A stretch of DNA of 64,000 nt from NCBI RefSeq assembly GCF_022899935.1, contig NZ_JALJCJ010000003.1, positions 601,720 to 665,719 on the forward strand. Direction: 5' to 3'. Positions 46,064 through 55,180 of the stretch are shown here, piece by piece. The stretch's first letter is position 1, and each line of letters opens with the position of its first letter. The DNA comes from Shinella curvata (lineage in GTDB: Bacteria > Pseudomonadota > Alphaproteobacteria > Rhizobiales > Rhizobiaceae). The notes under the pieces are model-generated. The model saw nothing but the letters and a program-made list of their open reading frames with translations. It did not search any database and had not been told where the DNA came from. Made by a program: the position numbers and the translations under genes.

Positions 46064-49051
46064 ATGAAAAAAGGTGATCATCTCTTCCTCGTCGACGGCT
46101 CCGGTTTCATCTTCCGCGCCTTCCACGCCATCCCGCCGCTCAACCGCAAATCCGACGGTTTGCCGGTCAATGCCGTCTCGGGTTTCTGCAACATGCTGTG
46201 GAAGCTGCTGAAGGATGCGCGCAACACCGATGTGGGTGTCACGCCGACGCATTTCGCGGTCATCTTCGATTATTCCTCGAAGACCTTCCGCAATGCGCTC
46301 TACGACCAGTACAAGGCGAACCGCACGGCACCGCCGGAAGACCTGATCCCGCAGTTTGGCCTGATCCGCCATGCGACGCGCGCCTTCAACCTGCCCTGCA
46401 TCGAGAAGGAAGGGTTCGAGGCCGACGACCTGATCGCCACCTATGCCCGGCTTGCCGAGGCCGACGGCGCCGACGTCACAATCGTCTCCTCCGACAAGGA
46501 CCTCATGCAGCTCGTGACCGACAAGGTCTCGATGTATGACAGCATGAAGGACAAACAGATCTCCATTCCCGAAGTGATCGAGAAATGGGGCGTGCCGCCG
46601 GAGAAGATGATCGACCTGCAATCGCTGACTGGCGATTCCACCGACAATGTGCCGGGCGTGCCCGGCATCGGCCCGAAGACCGCTGCACAGCTGCTCGAGG
46701 AATACGGCGATCTCGACACGCTGCTCGCTCGCGCCGAGGAGATCAAGCAGGTCAAACGCCGCGAGAACATCATTGCCAACCGCGACCTCGTGCTGATCTC
46801 GCGCCAGCTTGTCACGCTGAAGACCGATACGCCGCTCGACACGACGCTGGACGAACTGACGCTGCACCCGCAGGACGGCCCGAAACTCATCGCCTTCCTG
46901 AAGGCGATGGAATTCACCACGCTAACGCGCCGCGTCGCGGAAGACTGTGCCTGTGATGCCGGCGCCATCGATGCGGCCGATGTGCCGGTCGAATGGGGTG
47001 CAGAGGCGCGCGGCCCGGATCTCGACAAGGGCGATGTCGCCGGCCCTGCCCTCGTGCTCGACGGCAACGAGACGGCGGCCGAGGCGGCCAAGACGCTGCT
47101 GCCCACCGCCGGCGCCGGTGGCGCAACACCCGCTTCGCTCGCCGGATCGCGGGCCGAGCGTTTTTCTGCCGCCCCTATCGACCATTCCACCTATGAGACG
47201 GTGCGCGATCTCGCCACCCTCGACCGCTGGATCGCCGCGGCGCGCGACACCGGCCTCGTCGCGTTCGACACCGAGACCACCTCGCTCGATGCCATGCAGG
47301 CCGAGCTCTGCGGCTTCTCGCTCGCCATTGCCGACAATGCCAAGGACCCGACGGGTGTGAAGATCCGCGCCTGCTACGTGCCGCTCAACCACAAGACCGG
47401 CGTCGGCGATCTGCTCGGCGGCGGGCTTGCCGAAGGGCAGATCCCGATCCGCGCGGCGCTGGAGCGACTGAAGTCGCTGCTTGAGGACCCCTCGGTCCTC
47501 AAGGTCGCGCAGAACCTCAAATACGATTACCTCGTCATGCGCCGCCACGGCATCACCGTGCAGAGCTTCGACGATACGATGCTGATGTCCTATGCGCTCG
47601 ATGCCGGCGTGACGACACATGGCATGGACACGCTCTCGGAGCGTTGGCTCGGCCACAAGCCGATCGCCTACAAGGACGTCGCCGGTTCCGGCAAGGGCGC
47701 GCAGACCTTCGACATGGTCGACATTTCCCGCGCCACGGCCTACGCGGCCGAGGACGCCGACGTGACGCTGCGCCTCTGGCATGTGCTGAAGCCACGCCTT
47801 GCGGCAAACCGCATGACCGCCGTCTACGAGCGGCTGGAACGCCCGTTGGTGCCGGTGCTCGCGCGCATGGAAGAGCGCGGCATCACCATCGACCGGCAGG
47901 TCCTGTCCCGCCTGTCGGGCGAGCTGGCGCAGGGGGCCGCAGGCTACGAGGAAGAAATCTACGAGCTGGCCGGCGAGCGCTTCAACATCGGCTCGCCGAA
48001 ACAGCTCGGCGATATCCTGTTCGGCAAGATGGGCCTGCCGGGCGCCTCCAAGACGAAGACCGGCCAGTGGTCGACCTCCGCGCAGGTGCTGGAAGACCTC
48101 GCCGCCCAGGGCATCCCGCTGCCGCGCAAGATCGTCGACTGGCGCCAGCTCACCAAGCTGAAATCCACCTATACCGACGCCCTCCCCGGCTTCGTGCATC
48201 CCGACACCAAGCGCGTGCACACCTCCTACGCGCTGGCCTCGACGACAACAGGCCGCCTGTCCTCGTCCGATCCGAACCTGCAGAACATTCCGGTCCGCAC
48301 CGCCGAAGGCCGAAAAATCCGCACGGCCTTCATTTCGACGCCGGGCAACAAGCTGGTTTCGGCCGACTACAGCCAGATCGAGCTGCGCGTGCTCGCCCAT
48401 GTCGCTGAAATCCCGCAGTTGAAACAGGCCTTTGCCGATGGCGTCGACATACATGCCATGACCGCATCGGAAATGTTCGGCGTTCCCGTCGAGGGCATGC
48501 CGTCGGAAGTGCGCCGCCGCGCCAAGGCGATCAATTTCGGCATCATCTACGGCATCTCAGCCTTCGGCCTCGCCAATCAGCTGTCGATCGAGCGGTCGGA
48601 AGCGAGCGACTACATCAAGAAATATTTCGAACGCTTCCCCGGCATCAAGGACTATATGGATTCGACAAAGGCCTTCGCCCGCGAGAACGGCTATGTCGAA
48701 ACCATCTTCGGCCGCCGCGCGCACTATCCCGAGATCAAGTCGTCCAACCCCTCGGTGCGCGCCTTCAACGAACGCGCCTCGATCAACGCGCCGATCCAGG
48801 GTTCCGCCGCCGATATCATCCGCCGCGCCATGGTGAAGATGGAGCCGGCGCTGGCCGCGGCCGGTCTGTCCGCCCGTATGCTGCTCCAGGTGCACGACGA
48901 ACTGATCTTCGAGGTCGAGGACGGCGAAGTCGACAAGGCCATCCCGGTCATCGTCGATGTCATGGAAAACGCCTCCATGCCGGCGCTTTCGATGAAAGTG
49001 CCGCTGAAGGTGGATGCGCGCGCCGCGACCAACTGGGACGAGGCGCACTGA
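46064..49051 (+). CDS. polA: DNA polymerase I
   Basis: A 995-residue polymerase for Okazaki-fragment processing and repair. 5'-nuclease domain (about 1-300, starting MKKGDHLFLVDGSGFIFRAF), active 3'-5' proofreading exonuclease with Asp402 and Glu404 in VAFDTETTSLDA, and polymerase with Asp768 in SADYSQIELRV, the O-helix region RRRAKAINFGIIYG, and the QVHDELIFEV motif with His944-Asp945-Glu946. The start MKKGDHLF is chosen over one 12 codons upstream. A gap-like insert of about 60 residues (about 300-365) is low in motif content. Confidence 0.97.
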   Translation: MKKGDHLFLVDGSGFIFRAFHAIPPLNRKSDGLPVNAVSGFCNMLWKLLKDARNTDVGVTPTHFAVIFDYSSKTFRNALYDQYKANRTAPPEDLIPQFGLIRHATRAFNLPCIEKEGFEADDLIATYARLAEADGADVTIVSSDKDLMQLVTDKVSMYDSMKDKQISIPEVIEKWGVPPEKMIDLQSLTGDSTDNVPGVPGIGPKTAAQLLEEYGDLDTLLARAEEIKQVKRRENIIANRDLVLISRQLVTLKTDTPLDTTLDELTLHPQDGPKLIAFLKAMEFTTLTRRVAEDCACDAGAIDAADVPVEWGAEARGPDLDKGDVAGPALVLDGNETAAEAAKTLLPTAGAGGATPASLAGSRAERFSAAPIDHSTYETVRDLATLDRWIAAARDTGLVAFDTETTSLDAMQAELCGFSLAIADNAKDPTGVKIRACYVPLNHKTGVGDLLGGGLAEGQIPIRAALERLKSLLEDPSVLKVAQNLKYDYLVMRRHGITVQSFDDTMLMSYALDAGVTTHGMDTLSERWLGHKPIAYKDVAGSGKGAQTFDMVDISRATAYAAEDADVTLRLWHVLKPRLAANRMTAVYERLERPLVPVLARMEERGITIDRQVLSRLSGELAQGAAGYEEEIYELAGERFNIGSPKQLGDILFGKMGLPGASKTKTGQWSTSAQVLEDLAAQGIPLPRKIVDWRQLTKLKSTYTDALPGFVHPDTKRVHTSYALASTTTGRLSSSDPNLQNIPVRTAEGRKIRTAFISTPGNKLVSADYSQIELRVLAHVAEIPQLKQAFADGVDIHAMTASEMFGVPVEGMPSEVRRRAKAINFGIIYGISAFGLANQLSIERSEASDYIKKYFERFPGIKDYMDSTKAFARENGYVETIFGRRAHYPEIKSSNPSVRAFNERASINAPIQGSAADIIRRAMVKMEPALAAAGLSARMLLQVHDELIFEVEDGEVDKAIPVIVDVMENASMPALSMKVPLKVDARAATNWDEAH

Positions 49052-49237
49052 GGCGTGCCACTACGCATGCTTGTCAGGGCGCGCGGCGGTTGCAATCTCT
49101 TAATCCTGTTTGCGGAAGGCCGCGCGCCTTAACGCGGCCTTAACATCGCAGGCGCCTTGATCGACGCGATTGGGCGCGATGGTGTCGCCCGGCAGCGTCG
49201 TCGCTCGAGCGGCTGCGGCGCTCGATCCCTGCTATGG

Positions 49238-50446
49238 ATGACCGCGATGAGCCCTGCCACCCTTGCCGCCTCGAATGCATCAGCGCCGTTGGCCGTGCAG
49301 GTCGTGCGCCAGTACATCCCGAACCGCGGCGGGCTGGAGGATGTCGTGGCACAGCTGTCGCGCCAGCTTCTGTCGCGCGGTTTTCGCGTGCGGGTCGTGA
49401 CACTCGACCGGCTGTTTTCCGCCCCCGACAAGACCTTGCCGGCGCGCGAGATCATCGATGGCGTCGAAGTCGTGCGCATCCCCTATTCCGGCAGCACGCG
49501 CTATCCGATCGCCCCGCAGGTCTTCCGCCACCTCTCGGACGCTGCGATCGTGCATGTGCACGCCATCGATTTCTTCTATGACGCACTCGCTTGGGGTTGG
49601 CTGGCGCATCGCAAGCCGCTGATCGCCACAACCCATGGCGGCTTCTTCCACACCGCGAAATTCTCCGGCCTCAAGACCGTCTGGTTCAACACGACGACGC
49701 GGCTTTCGGCGCTCGCCTATCGCCGCATCATCGGCTGCAGCGCGCAGGATACCCGCACCTTTCAGAAAGTCGCCGGCAGCCGCGTCGTGCGCATCGACAA
49801 CGGTGCGGATACGCAGAAATTCGGCGATGCAGGCGCTCGCGACGCCTGCCGCCGGCTGATCACCGTCGGCCGCTTCTCCGTCAACAAGCGCCTCGACCGG
49901 CTGATGGACGCCATGGTGCCCCTCGCCGCCGCCGACCCGACCTGGCATCTCGACATTGCCGGCGTGCCCGGCGACCATTCCGCCGACGACCTGGCCGGCA
50001 TGGTGCGCGCCCGTGGCCTCGACGCCAATGTCACCGTGCATATCGGCCTCTCCAACGAAGCCGTGCGCGGATTGATCGGCGACACCTCGCTCTTCGCGTC
50101 GGCGTCCGAATATGAGGGCTTCGGCCTCGTCGCCATCGAGGCGATGAGCGCCGGCCTCGTGCCGGTGCTGCATCCGAACGTCGCCTATACGGACCTTGCC
50201 GCCAGCCACCCGGAAATCCGGCTCTGTGATTTTTCCGATGCGCGCACGGCCGCCGACGGCATTGCAGGCGCTCACGCCATGCTGGCGCTCGATCCCGCCG
50301 GCTATCGCCGCGCGGCAATGGACGCTGCGGCAGCCTATTCCTGGGATCGCGTGGCGGATCGCTACGCAGACGTGTATCGTGCCACCCTTGGCGGGACCAA
50401 ATACGGCGTGCCGCACGGGCGTCTCGCGGAACGTCCCGGCGCCTGA
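49238..50446 (+). CDS. GT4-family glycosyltransferase
   Basis: A 402-residue GT-B fold retaining glycosyltransferase. The N-terminal domain has YIPNRGGLEDVVAQLSRQL; the C-terminal has the nucleotide-sugar Glu-x7-Glu motif in ASEYEGFGLVAIEAMSAGL. It would add a sugar from a nucleotide donor to a lipid-linked or surface glycan at the cytosolic face. Start is uncertain: ATG at 49238 or 49247; no strong ribosome site is seen. First gene of the accessory glycan cluster, 186 bases after polA. Confidence 0.88.
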   Translation: MTAMSPATLAASNASAPLAVQVVRQYIPNRGGLEDVVAQLSRQLLSRGFRVRVVTLDRLFSAPDKTLPAREIIDGVEVVRIPYSGSTRYPIAPQVFRHLSDAAIVHVHAIDFFYDALAWGWLAHRKPLIATTHGGFFHTAKFSGLKTVWFNTTTRLSALAYRRIIGCSAQDTRTFQKVAGSRVVRIDNGADTQKFGDAGARDACRRLITVGRFSVNKRLDRLMDAMVPLAAADPTWHLDIAGVPGDHSADDLAGMVRARGLDANVTVHIGLSNEAVRGLIGDTSLFASASEYEGFGLVAIEAMSAGLVPVLHPNVAYTDLAASHPEIRLCDFSDARTAADGIAGAHAMLALDPAGYRRAAMDAAAAYSWDRVADRYADVYRATLGGTKYGVPHGRLAERPGA

Positions 50447-50508
50447 CGCGTTCGGCCCCTTTGTTTTCACGCAGGTCCGGCGGCACCAAGCCCGGAACGG
50501 AGACAGGC

Positions 50509-51561
50509 ATGGTATCCTCGGGCCGCGCATCGGCACTCTCGAAACTGGTGGTGGCAGCCATGGTCTCGTTTGCGATCCCCGCTCAGGCGGGTGCTGCCTG
50601 CCTGCGCGGCGTCAATCTGGCCGGCGCCGAGTTCGGCAAGGGTCGCGGCACCCATGGCAAGGATTATGCCTATCCCTCCGCCGAGACGATCGCCTATTTC
50701 GCCGGCAAGGGGTTCAACGCCGTGCGCTTGCCCTTCAAATGGGAGCGGCTGCAACCGCGCCTCAAGCGCGACTTCGACAAGGCGGAGCGCAAGCGGCTTT
50801 CCGAGACCGTGAAGGCGCTGCGCGCCGCAGGCCAGACCGTCATCCTCGATCCGCACAATTATGCCTATTACGGCGACAATCAGATCGGCTCGACCAAGGT
50901 GCCCGACAGCGCCTTCGCCGATTTCTGGAAGCGCCTGGCCGAGGACTACAAGGACGATGCCGGCGTGCAGTTCGGCCTGATGAACGAGCCGTATGACGTG
51001 ACGGCAACGCAGTGGCTCGCCTCCGCCAATGCCGCCATCGCCGCCATCCGCGAGACGGGCGCAAAGAACCTCGTGCTGGTGCCCGGCACCATCTGGACCG
51101 GCGCGCACAGCTGGGAACAAGAGCGCGACGGCGGCGCCAACGGAACCGTCATGCTCGGCATCGAGGACCCCGCCGACAACCATGCCTACGAAGTACACCA
51201 GTATCTCGACGACGATTTTTCCGGCAAGGCGGAAACCTGCGCGCGGGCCGACGATGCGGTGAAGGCCCTGCAGGGTTTCACCGACTGGCTGAAGCGCAAC
51301 GGCAAACGCGGCTTCCTCGGCGAGTTCGGCGGCTCCGCCGACAAGGCCTGCCTCGACGGACTGGCCCGCATGACGGCGCTGGTCAACAAGGAGCAGACCG
51401 TCTGGACCGGCTGGACCTATTGGGCCGGCGGCGACTGGTGGCCGGCGACGGAGGCGCTGAACATCCAGCCGACCGCCGATGGCGACCGGCCGCAGCTCGC
51501 CGCCCTCGTCGCCGGTGGCGGCCTGCCCGCGAAGCTCGGCGCCTGCCCGGCCCTTCCCTGA
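50509..51561 (+). CDS. Exported GH5-family glycoside hydrolase (endoglucanase-like)
   Basis: A 350-residue secreted cellulase-fold hydrolase. Signal peptide of about 29 residues (VAAMVSFAIPAQAGA). Catalytic pair: Glu160 in FGLMNEP and Glu272 in FLGEFGG. The ATG is preceded by GGAG. Such enzymes cut beta-1,4-glucans and may trim or release a polymer made by the cell. Its place between a glycosyltransferase and the carrier-protein operon suggests it processes the product of this cluster. Confidence 0.9.
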   Translation: MVSSGRASALSKLVVAAMVSFAIPAQAGAACLRGVNLAGAEFGKGRGTHGKDYAYPSAETIAYFAGKGFNAVRLPFKWERLQPRLKRDFDKAERKRLSETVKALRAAGQTVILDPHNYAYYGDNQIGSTKVPDSAFADFWKRLAEDYKDDAGVQFGLMNEPYDVTATQWLASANAAIAAIRETGAKNLVLVPGTIWTGAHSWEQERDGGANGTVMLGIEDPADNHAYEVHQYLDDDFSGKAETCARADDAVKALQGFTDWLKRNGKRGFLGEFGGSADKACLDGLARMTALVNKEQTVWTGWTYWAGGDWWPATEALNIQPTADGDRPQLAALVAGGGLPAKLGACPALP

Positions 51562-51872
51562 GCTGATTTTTCAAGCCCCGGAGCCGCCAATCCCATACGC
51601 TTTCAGAGTATGGCTAACGCAATGCAAATGGCATCGAACCGTGCCATTGCAATACAGCCGGGATTGCGCGCAACACGCTGAAAAAGCAGGGTCATTTAGT
51701 ATTTCTTCATGAAGCCTCGGTGACGACCGGTTCAGTACGATTCACCTGCTTTTCCGGCTTCACAGAATCTTATCCATGTCCCTTCAGCCGATCTTATCAA
51801 CCGTCGGTTATATCTTTCTCGAAGAATAAGCACAGCCAGCCCCGGCCGGCCGAGAAACCGATGGAGACGAAC
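51562..51872. other. Leader region of the carrier-protein operon
   Basis: 311 bases without a gene, less GC-rich than its flanks. It contains an imperfect inverted repeat GCAAATGGCA (51624-51633)/TGCCATTGC (51642-51650), with one extra A, which could be an operator or hairpin. The strong change in base composition suggests the main promoter of the operon lies here. Confidence 0.45.
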
Positions 51873-52127
51873 ATGAAGCAGAAGATCCGCGATATCCTGG
51901 GCAAACATGGCGGCCTCCCGGTTCCGGTCGAGACGCTCGCCGACGATGCCGATCTCTATGCGGCAGGCCTGTCCTCCTTCGCCTCCGTGCAGGTGATGCT
52001 CGGCATCGAGGAAGCCTTCGATGTCGAATTCCCCGACAACCTGCTCAACCGCAAGTCCTTCCAGAGCGTGGACGCGATCACGCGGGCGGTCTCGAGCCTC
52101 GTCGGCAATGCGGAGGCCGCCGAATGA
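51873..52127 (+). CDS. Dedicated acyl/aminoacyl carrier protein
   Basis: An 84-residue phosphopantetheine carrier. Helix II begins at the attachment motif DLYAAGLSSFASVQVML, with Ser35 aligned to the usual DSL serine; the normal Asp before it is Ser34 and the Leu after it is Phe. ATG at 51873 is chosen for its GGAG at 6 bases; an ATG 12 bases upstream is in frame. It overlaps the dehydrogenase-like gene by ATGA. As part of this operon it is the expected partner of the amino acid:[carrier protein] ligase rather than a fatty-acid ACP. Confidence 0.9.
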   Translation: MKQKIRDILGKHGGLPVPVETLADDADLYAAGLSSFASVQVMLGIEEAFDVEFPDNLLNRKSFQSVDAITRAVSSLVGNAEAAE

Positions 52128-53296
52128 CCCTCACCGTCGGTTCGAGCCTTGCGGAACGCGCCGAGCGCGTTTCCGCCGTGGCCGCAGTGCATGCCGACGA
52201 TGTGGACGTCAAGGGCCGCTTCCCGCGGGAAGCCGTCGACGCGATGATCGCCGAGCGGCTGTTGTCCATCCAGATCCCCGCCGCTCTCGGTGGCGAGGAC
52301 GCGTCGCTTTCGCAGATCGCGGAAGTCTGTTCACTGCTCGGCCAGAGCTGCTCGGCGGCGGCCATGGTCTTCGCCATGCACCACATCAAGCTGTCGAGCC
52401 TCGTCTCGCACGGCGCGGGTGATGCCTGGCATTCCGCCTTCATGCGCCGGGTCTCCGACGAACAGCTGCTGCTCGCCTCGGCGACGACCGAGGGCGGCAT
52501 CGGCGGCAATCTGCGCAACAGCATCTGCGCCATCGAAATCGAAGGCGACACCTGCCGCCTGACCAAGGACGCCACCGTCATCTCCTACGGCGCCCATGCC
52601 GATGCGATCCTCATCACCTCGCGGGCGCATGCGGATGCCGCCTCGACCGACCAGGTCATGACGGTCTTCACCAAAGACCAGTACACACTGGAGCAGACCC
52701 ATGTGTGGGATACGCTCGGCATGCGCGGCACCTGCTCGGACGGCTGGCTGTTCAAGGGCGAGGCGCCGAAGGAACAGATCCTTCCCAAGCCCTTCGCCGA
52801 GATCGCGGCACAGTCGATGCTCGCCACCTCGCACCTCCTTTGGAGCGCCGTCTGGTACGGCATCGCCGTCAACGCGGTTGCCCGCGCCCAGGCCTTCGTC
52901 CGCGCCGCTGCCCGCAAGAGCCCCGGCCAGACACCGCCCGGCGCGCTGCGCCTGGCGGAAGCCTCCAACCTGCTGCAGCTCGTGAAGTCCAACACCATCG
53001 CCGGCCTTCGCGAATACGAAGCGGCAAAGGCGGATCCGGACCGGCTCTCCTCCATGGGCTTCGCGGTCGCGATGAACAACGTGAAGATCGCCTCTTCCGA
53101 GACGATCCTTGCCATCATCAACCAGGCGATGCTGATCGTCGGCATCATGGGCTACAAGAACGGCACGCCGTTCAGCATCGGCCGGCACCTGCGAGATGCG
53201 CATTCCGCCCAGTTGATGATTTCCAACGACCGCATCCTCGGCAACACGTCCAACCTCCTGCTTGTTCACAAGCAGGACACCAGCCTGATCGGGTGA
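52124..53296 (+). CDS. Acyl-CoA-dehydrogenase-family flavoprotein
   Basis: A 390-residue ACAD-fold protein: N-terminal helical domain with [20 protein letters not shown], the middle beta domain near [21 protein letters not shown] and [13 protein letters not shown], and the C-terminal four-helix domain with the FAD-binding region. It is usually active on acyl-thioesters, but here it sits between a carrier protein and an amino acid:carrier-protein ligase. The natural analogy is with flavoenzymes that oxidise aminoacyl-S-carrier proteins (prolyl-S-PCP dehydrogenases). Translation is coupled to the carrier gene. Confidence 0.85.
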   Translation: MTLTVGSSLAERAERVSAVAAVHADDVDVKGRFPREAVDAMIAERLLSIQIPAALGGEDASLSQIAEVCSLLGQSCSAAAMVFAMHHIKLSSLVSHGAGDAWHSAFMRRVSDEQLLLASATTEGGIGGNLRNSICAIEIEGDTCRLTKDATVISYGAHADAILITSRAHADAASTDQVMTVFTKDQYTLEQTHVWDTLGMRGTCSDGWLFKGEAPKEQILPKPFAEIAAQSMLATSHLLWSAVWYGIAVNAVARAQAFVRAAARKSPGQTPPGALRLAEASNLLQLVKSNTIAGLREYEAAKADPDRLSSMGFAVAMNNVKIASSETILAIINQAMLIVGIMGYKNGTPFSIGRHLRDAHSAQLMISNDRILGNTSNLLLVHKQDTSLIG

Positions 53297-53300
53297 CACC

Positions 53301-54215
53301 ATGGATATGCAGACTTCGCTTCTCGACCGGCTCTTCGATTCCGGTCTGCTCATCGATACCGGCGTCGAGGGCCTCTATGGCCGCTCGGGCGCCTTCGAGG
53401 ATGTGATCGCCCGCTTCGAACGGCTGATCGATGCCTTCGGCGGTGCCGATGGCGCGGAGGCCATGCGCTTTCCGCCGGGCATGAACCGCGCGCATTTCGA
53501 AACATCAGGCTACATGAAGAGCTTCCCGCAGCTCGCCGGCACCGTGCACAGCTTCTGCGGCGGCGATGCCGACCACATGAACCTGCTGCAGTGCATGGAA
53601 GTGAACGGCGACTGGACCAAGGACCAGAAGGCGACCGACATCGTGCTGACGCCGGCCGCCTGCTATCCGCTCTATCCGACCATCGCCAAGCGCGGCCGCC
53701 TGCCGGCCAAGGGCGGCCTCTACGACCTGCAGTCCTACTGCTTCCGCCATGAGCCGTCGAACGACCCGGCCCGCCAGCAGCTGTTCCGCATGCGCGAATA
53801 TGTCTGCATGGGCACGCAGGAGCACGTCACCGAGTTCCGCCAGACCTGGATGGATCGCGGTCTCGAGATGATGGCCAAGGTCGGCCTCGACGTGACGATG
53901 GACGTGGCCAACGACCCGTTCTTCGGCCGCGCCGGCCGCATGATGGCCAACAACCAGCGCGACCAGAACCTGAAGTTCGAACTGCTGATCCCCGTCACCT
54001 CGGCTGCCAAGCCGACGGCCTGCATGAGCTTCAACTACCATCAGGACGCCTTCGGCGCGAAGTGGGGCCTGAACCTCGAAAACGGCGACGTCGCGCACAC
54101 CGCCTGCGTCGGCTTCGGCCTGGAGCGCATCGCGCTCGCGCTGTTTGCCCGTCACGGCATGGATATCGCGCTCTGGCCGGCCGATGTCCGCAAGACGCTC
54201 GGATACCAGGACTGA
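53301..54215 (+). CDS. Amino acid:[carrier protein] ligase (class II seryl-tRNA synthetase homologue)
   Basis: A 304-residue truncated class II aminoacyl-tRNA synthetase-like catalytic domain without a tRNA-binding arm. Motif 2 is [20 protein letters not shown] and motif 3 [12 protein letters not shown]. The zinc site expected in this family is complete: Cys121, Glu166 and Cys269, with spacings of 45 and 103 residues identical to the Cys131/Glu176/Cys279 zinc site that I recall for the characterised Bradyrhizobium enzyme. Such enzymes activate Gly or Ala with ATP and load it on the phosphopantetheine of a dedicated carrier protein. It follows the flavoprotein gene by 4 bases and precedes the DUF1839 gene by one. 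Confidence 0.92.
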   Translation: MDMQTSLLDRLFDSGLLIDTGVEGLYGRSGAFEDVIARFERLIDAFGGADGAEAMRFPPGMNRAHFETSGYMKSFPQLAGTVHSFCGGDADHMNLLQCMEVNGDWTKDQKATDIVLTPAACYPLYPTIAKRGRLPAKGGLYDLQSYCFRHEPSNDPARQQLFRMREYVCMGTQEHVTEFRQTWMDRGLEMMAKVGLDVTMDVANDPFFGRAGRMMANNQRDQNLKFELLIPVTSAAKPTACMSFNYHQDAFGAKWGLNLENGDVAHTACVGFGLERIALALFARHGMDIALWPADVRKTLGYQD

Positions 54216-54216
54216 C

Positions 54217-55170
54217 ATGGCTGCCGTCTTCGCCGGGGCCAATCCCGAGACCTACCGGCCGCATGCCCTGCACGACGCGGAGCGCATGTGGCCGGAGACG
54301 AACTGCTACGTCGATCTCTGGATCGAGGTGCTGAACGCGTTCGGCACCCATCCCGAGGCGATGCTCGGCTTTTCGCTGACCCAGGATTTCGAAGGCGACC
54401 AGTTCACCTTCTTCAAGGTGCCGCTGGAAGACCTCGAAGCGCTCTACGGCATCCGCACGACGGAACTCGCCATCTTCGATAAAGTGGAAAGCCACGTCGC
54501 GACGCAGATCGCCCGCGGCCGCCTCTGCCTCGTCGAGATGGATAGCTTCTACATGCCTGATACCCGCGGTGTGGCCTACCGGCAGGAGCACGGCAAGACG
54601 ACGGTCGCCATCAACCGGCTGGATCTCGAAAACAAGCAGCTCGACTACTTCCACAATGCCGGCTTCTTCCGGCTGGAAGGCGAGGATTTCGATGGCCTGC
54701 TCCAGCTGAACAACGGCCCGGACGCTCTGCCCTTCCTGCCCTATACGGAATTCGCCAAGTTCCCGGAACAGCGGCCCGACGAAGCGCATCTGCGCCGCGG
54801 AGCCAAGCGCCTGCTCGCCTTCCATTTCGGCCGGCGCCCGACGGAAAACCCGGTTGCGGCCTTCGCGAAGGTGTTTCCGAAGCAGGTCGAGGCGGTGGCG
54901 GAGCGTCCCTTCGGCTTCTTCCACAAATATGCCTTCAACACGCTGCGCCAGCTCGGCGCCAATTTCGAGCTGGCCGGCAGCCATCTCGACTGGCTCGGTC
55001 TTGATGGCGGAGACACCGCGCGCAAAATCTCGGAGACGGCGAAGTCGGTGCAGTTCCAGCTCGCCCGCGCCGTGACGCGCCGGAAGTTCGATCCGCTGGC
55101 GACAGCACTCGATCCGGCGATCGAAGCGTGGGATACACTGATGGCTGATCTGGCCACCCGCATCGACTGA
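54217..55170 (+). CDS. DUF1839-family protein
   Basis: A 317-residue soluble protein of DUF1839, a family known mainly from its position beside amino acid:[carrier protein] ligases. The recognisable stretches include CYVDLWIEVLNAFGTHPEA, LGFSLTQDFEGDQFTFFK and DSFYMPDTRGVAYRQEHGKTT. Its function is unknown; it could be the transferase that moves the aminoacyl group off the carrier. It starts one base after the ligase stop and is therefore almost certainly coupled. Confidence 0.85.
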   Translation: MAAVFAGANPETYRPHALHDAERMWPETNCYVDLWIEVLNAFGTHPEAMLGFSLTQDFEGDQFTFFKVPLEDLEALYGIRTTELAIFDKVESHVATQIARGRLCLVEMDSFYMPDTRGVAYRQEHGKTTVAINRLDLENKQLDYFHNAGFFRLEGEDFDGLLQLNNGPDALPFLPYTEFAKFPEQRPDEAHLRRGAKRLLAFHFGRRPTENPVAAFAKVFPKQVEAVAERPFGFFHKYAFNTLRQLGANFELAGSHLDWLGLDGGDTARKISETAKSVQFQLARAVTRRKFDPLATALDPAIEAWDTLMADLATRID

Positions 55171-55180
55171 GGAAGACGAA

